The notes beneath the pieces were generated by a model. The model made no database searches. It saw only the letters and a list, made by a program, of their open reading frames with translations, and had not been told where the DNA came from. From Bacilli bacterium (GTDB lineage: Bacteria; Bacillota_I; Bacilli_A; RFN20; CAG-826): a stretch of DNA of 64,000 nucleotides. The stretch covers positions 62,001 through 126,000 of the forward strand of contig CAAGAN010000006.1 of the NCBI GenBank assembly GCA_900767825.1, given 5' to 3'. The translations under genes and the position numbers were made by a program. Shown here piece by piece: positions 59,434 to 64,000 of this stretch. Position 1 is the first letter of the stretch. Each line of letters starts with the position of its first letter.

Positions 59434-60876
59434 ATGGTTAAGAAATATAAAACGGTCTCCATTATATATGGCGGTAGTGGACGTAATTATGCGACAAAGA
59501 TGAAAGATCTTATCGATAAGCTTTCAAGTGAAAAGAAGATTCCGATTCGTTCCCTTATTGTAATGGATTCAATCTTAACAGGAGACTTGCTTTCTAGCAT
59601 TACATCTTTATTTAATGGAAGTGATTTGTGCGTTACTTTCTTAACTTCTGATGATTTAGCAAATGGAAAAGGAAGATTAAGGCAAAATGTCGTATTTGAA
59701 TTAGGGATGGCCATATTTCATCTAGGAAAAGAGAAATGCATATTACTAAGTGACTTTGATCCAAAAGAAGATAATGTTGAATTACCTAGCGACCTTAATG
59801 GGATTGAAATAAAGCATTTCAACAAAGGAAGCGAAGATGAGGTATTTAAAGAAGTAGTAAAGAAGGTGCTTCTACTTTCTAAAGATATCGATAGATTAAA
59901 TGGACAGCCTATTGAACTTCCTAGCTACGACAAATTGATAACAAGAGAGAAATATAGGGTAGATTATGAAAACTTATTCGAGAAAACTAGTGATACACTT
60001 AGCCTACCTGAAGTATTAAATGGCTGGTATGAAGAATGTAAGTCACTAAATAGATATGATGAAAGAGCTATCTATTTTATTGAAAGGGTGGGCTTCCTTC
60101 CTATATTTGGTAAACGTGATGGGGTTAAGGAGTGGTCCTTAAAAATAGAACCTCTTTTGACTACCTTTAGCGATCTCGATATTGAAGAATATTCCTTATC
60201 TACCTTGAATTTTGTCAAGAACACGATTCTAGCACTTATTGAATATGTTTCATTTTCTTTTGGCTTTGCTCCTAAAAAGGAAAAGGTATATAGAGATATA
60301 GTCCTTGCTTTAAAAGAAGAAAGTCCATCAAGTGAAAAGAGTATCAATCCACTTATCATGACTGTCTATTACGATTATCTAGGTCTATCGTATTTGCATT
60401 TATATGAATTTAGTAAGAAAGAAAGTCATCTAAAGAAGGCAATCGAATTATTCTCGATTCTAGTAGATAAATATGTTGATTTAATCGATACATCGATGGG
60501 AGTATGGTCTGGATTTGTTTTCTATAACCTAGCTAGGGCCTATAGGAAATTGTTTAGCCTAACTAATGATGAAGAAGATGAAATGATGGCCTTACGTTAT
60601 TATAAGAAAGCTGGGACACTTAGAAGACGCTGGCTTAATAAAATCTATTGGGGAAGGCAAGTCAGGAATGCCCTTTCAAGTGAATATTTCACATCTGAAC
60701 TTGATTATATTGATTTCCAAGAGGAAGTCGGACTTCTTGGCAAAGGAGAAGCCTTAAGTGAATTCAATAGGTTAAAGACTGAACTAGGCGATTATTATAA
60801 TGATGACGAAAAGCTAGAGAAGCTTTCCTTGATTCAAGACAAGATAAACGAAAAGATAAAGAATAAATCGGAATAG
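59434..60876 (+). CDS. TIR-like (CAP12/Pycsar-effector type) protein with C-terminal helical repeats
   Basis: 480 residues from ATG 59434 (an in-frame GTG at 59389 has no ribosome site). The N-terminal domain (about 1-140) has the PF10137-type TIR pattern: VSIIYGGSGRNYATKMKDLI, LCVTFLTSDDL, RQNVVFELGMAIFHLG with the expected Glu, and ELPSDLNGIEIKHFN. The remainder is helical with TPR-like pairs (LGLSYLHLYEFSKKESHLKK, FYNLARAYRKLFSLTNDEED). Known proteins with this TIR type are nucleotide-activated NAD+ hydrolases in CBASS/Pycsar defence. No cyclase gene is adjacent, so the trigger is unknown. Confidence 0.75.
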   Translation: MVKKYKTVSIIYGGSGRNYATKMKDLIDKLSSEKKIPIRSLIVMDSILTGDLLSSITSLFNGSDLCVTFLTSDDLANGKGRLRQNVVFELGMAIFHLGKEKCILLSDFDPKEDNVELPSDLNGIEIKHFNKGSEDEVFKEVVKKVLLLSKDIDRLNGQPIELPSYDKLITREKYRVDYENLFEKTSDTLSLPEVLNGWYEECKSLNRYDERAIYFIERVGFLPIFGKRDGVKEWSLKIEPLLTTFSDLDIEEYSLSTLNFVKNTILALIEYVSFSFGFAPKKEKVYRDIVLALKEESPSSEKSINPLIMTVYYDYLGLSYLHLYEFSKKESHLKKAIELFSILVDKYVDLIDTSMGVWSGFVFYNLARAYRKLFSLTNDEEDEMMALRYYKKAGTLRRRWLNKIYWGRQVRNALSSEYFTSELDYIDFQEEVGLLGKGEALSEFNRLKTELGDYYNDDEKLEKLSLIQDKINEKIKNKSE

Positions 60877-60990
60877 ATTTCTATTAACTTCAAATGATGT
60901 TGATAATTTTTCAATCGATTTATCAAAATCATAAAAATATATAAATTTGGGTTTAGAATTGTTATTGTTAGATAACCTTAGGAGAATAAC

Positions 60991-61569
60991 ATGAAAACCA
61001 TAAAGGATAAATATTTAGTAGTAGGGGCTGATTTTGCTGGCTTTCCATTAAAGGAAGCCGTATGTGAACATCTTCGTAAGAAAGGATGGAAGATTGAAGA
61101 CTTAGGAGTTACTAAAGACTCTGATCCAAACGACACCGAGAATATGTTCCATAGAGCCGGACTTAGGGTCGGCTCTAAAATTAGTGAAGGCGAATATGAA
61201 AGGGCCTTGCTTTTCTGCGGGACTGGCATGGGGATTCATATTGCTGCCTCTAAATGCCCACATGTCCATGCTGGGGTAGTCGAAAGTGTGCCTGCTGCTA
61301 GAAGAGCTATAACTGGGAACGGGGTAAATGTCTTGGCCATGGGTGCATTTTATGTAGCACCTGCGATGGGATGCGATATTGCTGATGTCTATTTAAACGC
61401 TTCTTTAGGAAGTGACCAAACCTGGTGGCATAATTTTTATGAATTCCATAAATTAGCGATAGATGAATTAGAAGCATTTGATTATGAAGAATATAAAAAG
61501 AATGGCTTCAAAGTTAAACATCTAGGTGACTATCCGCTTAAATTAGAAGATAAGCCAGAAGATAAATAA
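60991..61569 (+). CDS. RpiB/LacA/LacB family sugar-phosphate isomerase
   Basis: 192 residues. The start VVGADFAGFPLKEAVCEHLR, the FCGTGMGIHIAASK phosphate loop and GNGVNVLAMGAF are the RpiB family marks, and the C-terminal part is longer than in E. coli RpiB (149 residues). The group interconverts ribose- and ribulose-5-phosphate or galactose- and tagatose-6-phosphate. The catalytic Cys/Thr of the GTG loop is present (CGTGMG). TAGGAGA precedes the ATG. The exact sugar is not decided. Confidence 0.88.
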   Translation: MKTIKDKYLVVGADFAGFPLKEAVCEHLRKKGWKIEDLGVTKDSDPNDTENMFHRAGLRVGSKISEGEYERALLFCGTGMGIHIAASKCPHVHAGVVESVPAARRAITGNGVNVLAMGAFYVAPAMGCDIADVYLNASLGSDQTWWHNFYEFHKLAIDELEAFDYEEYKKNGFKVKHLGDYPLKLEDKPEDK

Positions 61570-61678
61570 GAATAATAGATATATAAGAGGATGTAGGAAC
61601 GACCTATATTCTTTTTTGTTTATGGCTATTTTAATGGCTTCATATGATAAAATATTCAGGTGTGATGGAGAAACAAAT

Positions 61679-61924
61679 ATGTTAATTACCAAGCCTATTT
61701 CTATTTTAAAGAATAAATTTGAAGAAATAGAATCGGAAGTGAATTCGTCCAATCATGTTGTTTTACTTAAAGATGGACATCCTTCAATGGTAATTATGTC
61801 TATTTCTGAATTTGAATCATTAAATAATCATGTAGAAGGCTATTTAGATGAGGCGGATTTATTAAGTGAACAATCATCAATTAGATTGACGCATGATGAA
61901 GTTTTTGGTTCATTAAGAAAATAA
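61679..61924 (+). CDS. Phd/YefM-family antitoxin-like protein, no adjacent toxin
   Basis: 81 residues from ATG 61679 (GGAG 10 nt upstream). The N-terminal fold ITKPISILKNKFEEIESEVN followed by HVVLLKDGHPSMVIMSISEF is typical of Phd/YefM antitoxins. It normally pairs with RelE/Doc-type toxins, but the next gene is a TetR regulator and none is seen, so it is an orphan: either a relic or acting on a distant toxin. Confidence 0.75.
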   Translation: MLITKPISILKNKFEEIESEVNSSNHVVLLKDGHPSMVIMSISEFESLNNHVEGYLDEADLLSEQSSIRLTHDEVFGSLRK

Positions 61925-61986
61925 TTCTTCTTTTAATCAAGGCTTTATCCTGTTGTAATTTCGATTCTTTTATAGTTTAATTAAAT

Positions 61987-62003
61987 TGTCAGTCTGACTG
62001 ACA
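61987..62003. promoter_or_regulatory. Perfect palindromic operator for the TetR regulator
   Basis: TGTCAGTC-T-GACTGACA, a perfect 17-bp palindrome, 7 nt before the tetR-type ATG. It is the usual form of TetR-family operators, so autorepression and control of the following oxidoreductase are likely. Confidence 0.75.
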
Positions 62004-62010
62004 TATTATT

Positions 62011-62637
62011 ATGAACGATTCAAAGTCAAGGAAAACCCTCCACAAAGAAAAGGTAATCCGCGTCGCGTTAGATTTTTTCTCTACCTTCGGGATAGAAAAT
62101 TCTAAAATAAGCGATATAGCAACTAAGGCAAACCTAACCGAAAGGACTGTATTTAGGTATTTTGCTACTAAAAATGATTTAGTACTTGCCACGGCTTTAT
62201 TATTTTGGAACTCGGCATCTTCTAGGATAAATAGATTAATGGAAGAAGAACAAAATAAATCGTTGAAGGGAATAGATAAAGTCAGGTTTATATTAAACCA
62301 ATATGCAAGTTTATATGATTCATCTAAGAAAGAACTCATATTTTGCGATGAAGCCGAGACTTATCTAAGTAGATGTGGCAAATCAATATTGTTAAGCAAT
62401 AGGCCTCCTATTGATTTCCATAAAAGTAATGAACCATTAGCAAAGGCGATAAAAGACGGGATATTAGATAAAAGCATTAAAGATAATAAGGATATAGGAC
62501 TTATTTATCTAAATACATATGATGGTCTTCTTGGATTTATGCAGAAACTTGCATTAAGTGAAGAATTATGTAAGGAAGAAGATGCAAGGAAAAGACTAGA
62601 TTTATTTATTGATTCTTTAATAAAAATGTACATATAA
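62011..62637 (+). CDS. TetR/AcrR family transcriptional regulator
   Basis: 208 residues. N-terminal helix-turn-helix: ISDIATKANLTERTVFRYF (about residues 33-51), preceded by the first helix VALDFFSTFGIENSK. The rest is the helical ligand-binding domain without recognisable specificity. Its promoter overlaps a perfect palindrome. The stop is followed by the oxidoreductase ribosome site, so it is probably the first gene of the operon. Confidence 0.92.
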   Translation: MNDSKSRKTLHKEKVIRVALDFFSTFGIENSKISDIATKANLTERTVFRYFATKNDLVLATALLFWNSASSRINRLMEEEQNKSLKGIDKVRFILNQYASLYDSSKKELIFCDEAETYLSRCGKSILLSNRPPIDFHKSNEPLAKAIKDGILDKSIKDNKDIGLIYLNTYDGLLGFMQKLALSEELCKEEDARKRLDLFIDSLIKMYI

Positions 62638-62647
62638 AGGAGAATTC

Positions 62648-64000
62648 ATGGAACAATATTATGATGTAATCGTAATCGGGGGAGGAAATGGTGGACTTGC
62701 TAGTGCCGCTAGTTTTGCAGTCGCGGGGAAAAGCGTAATCCTATTTGAAAAGCACAATATCCCTGGAGGGTGCGGAACTTCTTTTAGAAGGGGCAGGTTC
62801 GAATTTGAAGTAGCCCTTCATCAATTATCGCACATGGGAACAAGCGAAAAGCCAGGTGAATTAAGGAAATTATTCGCTAGATATGGGATTTTGGATGAAA
62901 TAGATTGGATCCAAATCAAAGAGCTTTACCGCGTCAATTTCCCTGATGGGACTGGGATTAGTCTTCCTACAAGTAGAATTGAATGTGAGAAACATCTCTC
63001 TTCTTTATTCCCAAATGAAAAAGAGGGGATATATAAATTCTATGATATCGTCTATAAATTCCTAGACGAGGCGAATGAATTTGCTGCCAAAAGTGCTGCT
63101 TCAGTTGGTGAACCAGGTGCAATAAAAAAAGCCATCATGAAAATAGGCTTCCCTAAGATATATCCTACATTAGCCAAATATGGATTAAAGAGCACCCAGG
63201 AAGTATTGGATGAATGCTTCAAGGAAAAGAAACTCCAAATGGCTGTTTCTACCTATTGGTGTTTTATGGGTATGCCTCCATCAAGGTTCCCATTCTCGAT
63301 TTTAGCCAAATGCATTGGCTTCTATCTAGAAGACAAGCCTTTCTATCTAAAAGGTACATCAATGATGATGAACCAAGCCATTGCAGAAAGTGTTAAAAAG
63401 CATAACGGGGTCATTAAAACTAGCACGGCCATAAAGAAAATCATCGTTGAAGATGACGTGGCTAAGGGGGTCATTGATGAATTTGGCAATAAATATTTTG
63501 CCAAGAAGATAATCTCGAATATCTCTCCTGCTGCTACTTATGGAAATTTAATTGATGAAGATAAGATTCCTCTTGAAGCTAGGGAATATCTAAAGCCATA
63601 TACAGTAGGTATATCTGCGATTACTTGCTTTATTGGATTAGATTGCACACCAGAAGAAATAGGATTCAAGACTTCGTTTACCTTGAATTATAAATCAATG
63701 AATCCAAATAAGGATTTTGATGATGCCTATAAATTATTGCCAGAAAATGATGCCTTAGTAGCGACTTGCTATACAGTTGATGATCCTAGTGTTTCTCCTA
63801 AAGGAACTTCAGTTATAACGGCCGGAACACTTAAATATGGGGAAGCTTGGGAAAAGCTTGACCCAGAAGAATATTTTAAGGCCAAGCAAGAAGCGGGTAG
63901 GCGTATTGTTGCTAGATTAGAAGAATTATACCCAGGCATAAAAGACCATATAGAGGAGATGGAAATAGCAACCCCATTGACCCATATGCGTTATCTTGGC
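62648..64000 (+). CDS. FAD-dependent oxidoreductase (phytoene-desaturase-like), 3' truncated by window
   Basis: Open to the end of the window; 451 codons visible. AAAGGAG overlaps the TetR stop and lies 6 nt before ATG 62648. The N-terminus YYDVIVIGGGNGGLASAASF is the Rossmann FAD-binding GxGxxG(G) and 'VILFEKHNIPGGCGTSFRRG' its following block, as in CrtI/retinol-saturase/PNDRP1 oxidoreductases. In the last visible residues 'MEIATPLTHMRYLG' is the typical near-C-terminal block of the family. Substrate unknown; control by the TetR regulator is likely. Confidence 0.9.
   Translation, partial: MEQYYDVIVIGGGNGGLASAASFAVAGKSVILFEKHNIPGGCGTSFRRGRFEFEVALHQLSHMGTSEKPGELRKLFARYGILDEIDWIQIKELYRVNFPDGTGISLPTSRIECEKHLSSLFPNEKEGIYKFYDIVYKFLDEANEFAAKSAASVGEPGAIKKAIMKIGFPKIYPTLAKYGLKSTQEVLDECFKEKKLQMAVSTYWCFMGMPPSRFPFSILAKCIGFYLEDKPFYLKGTSMMMNQAIAESVKKHNGVIKTSTAIKKIIVEDDVAKGVIDEFGNKYFAKKIISNISPAATYGNLIDEDKIPLEAREYLKPYTVGISAITCFIGLDCTPEEIGFKTSFTLNYKSMNPNKDFDDAYKLLPENDALVATCYTVDDPSVSPKGTSVITAGTLKYGEAWEKLDPEEYFKAKQEAGRRIVARLEELYPGIKDHIEEMEIATPLTHMRYLG

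Noticed and set aside
1..64000. Prophage
   Set aside because: No capsid, terminase, tail or lysis genes; the recombinase and DUF genes are isolated accessory genes.

Overview
The window comes from an AT-rich, low-GC Gram-positive-type bacterium (Bacillota, most like the Erysipelotrichia/Mollicutes-related, host-associated lineages). Evidence: Bacillus-type AGGAGG ribosome sites, DegV, Nudix, UppP, PotABCD, PepC/PepT, many lipoproteins with Ser/Thr-rich linkers, and standard stop use (TGA ends several intact genes and Trp is TGG, so this is not a UGA=Trp mollicute). No biosynthetic operons, rRNA or CRISPR array are present. Four tRNAs (His, Gln, Cys, Arg) are visible.

Layout: 1-3.7 kb, ABC exporter with two ATPases and one permease. 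3.8-7.5 kb, small housekeeping genes (DegV, SpoU methylase, VanZ-like, Pr6Pr-like, Nudix). 7.5-13 kb, an accessory island behind tRNA-His: serine recombinase, an R-M operon with two cytosine-C5 methyltransferases and a PD-(D/E)XK-like endonuclease, then decayed toxin-antitoxin fragments. 13-17.2 kb, Na/Pi symporter, a small YGR-repeat protein, and an ECF sigma factor overlapping a membrane-anchored serpin. 17.3-21.4 kb, a tight three-gene minus-strand operon: prephenate-dehydratase-fold binding protein, TIR-domain protein with zinc-ribbon cysteines, and a membrane protein with a TrkA-N (NAD-binding) domain. This is my best candidate for an undescribed signalling or defence system. 21.6-32 kb, cell-surface subtilase, Na+/H+ antiporter with divergent LysR regulator, paired ATP-grasp ligases, lipoprotein and Sel1-like protein. 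32.1-33.3 kb, a GC-rich IS1595-like element inserted exactly inside a stop codon.

33.4-47.5 kb, acyltransferase with zinc ribbon, Mrp ATPase/CBS pair, 10-TM metal permease, pyroglutamyl peptidase, amidohydrolase, uridine kinase, frameshifted ABC exporter, peptidases T and C, FtsX-type permease, rubredoxin-like miniprotein and a thioredoxin-like lipoprotein. 47.8-53 kb, potABCD polyamine operon with unusually long PotA and PotD. 53-54.4 kb, an XRE/ADP-ribosyltransferase-like (DUF3990) gene with a partner, behind a strong operator. 54.4-57.4 kb, UppP, two tRNAs, a ~280-nt structured RNA candidate with its own terminator, then a DUF4314-like/DUF1016 pair. 57.4-61 kb, a lipoprotein of 225-bp tandem repeats broken by a 1-nt deletion, and a second TIR-like protein (CAP12/Pycsar-effector type) with helical repeats. 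61-64 kb, RpiB-type isomerase, orphan Phd antitoxin, and a TetR regulator with a perfect operator leading into a FAD oxidoreductase that runs off the window.

How the parts fit: the window mixes conserved cell-envelope, peptide and polyamine uptake functions with several independent accessory modules (R-M, TIR system, toxin-like ART, DUF1016 nuclease, IS), located mainly next to tRNA genes and in intergenic joints. All functional statements rest on motif recognition by eye; no searches were run.
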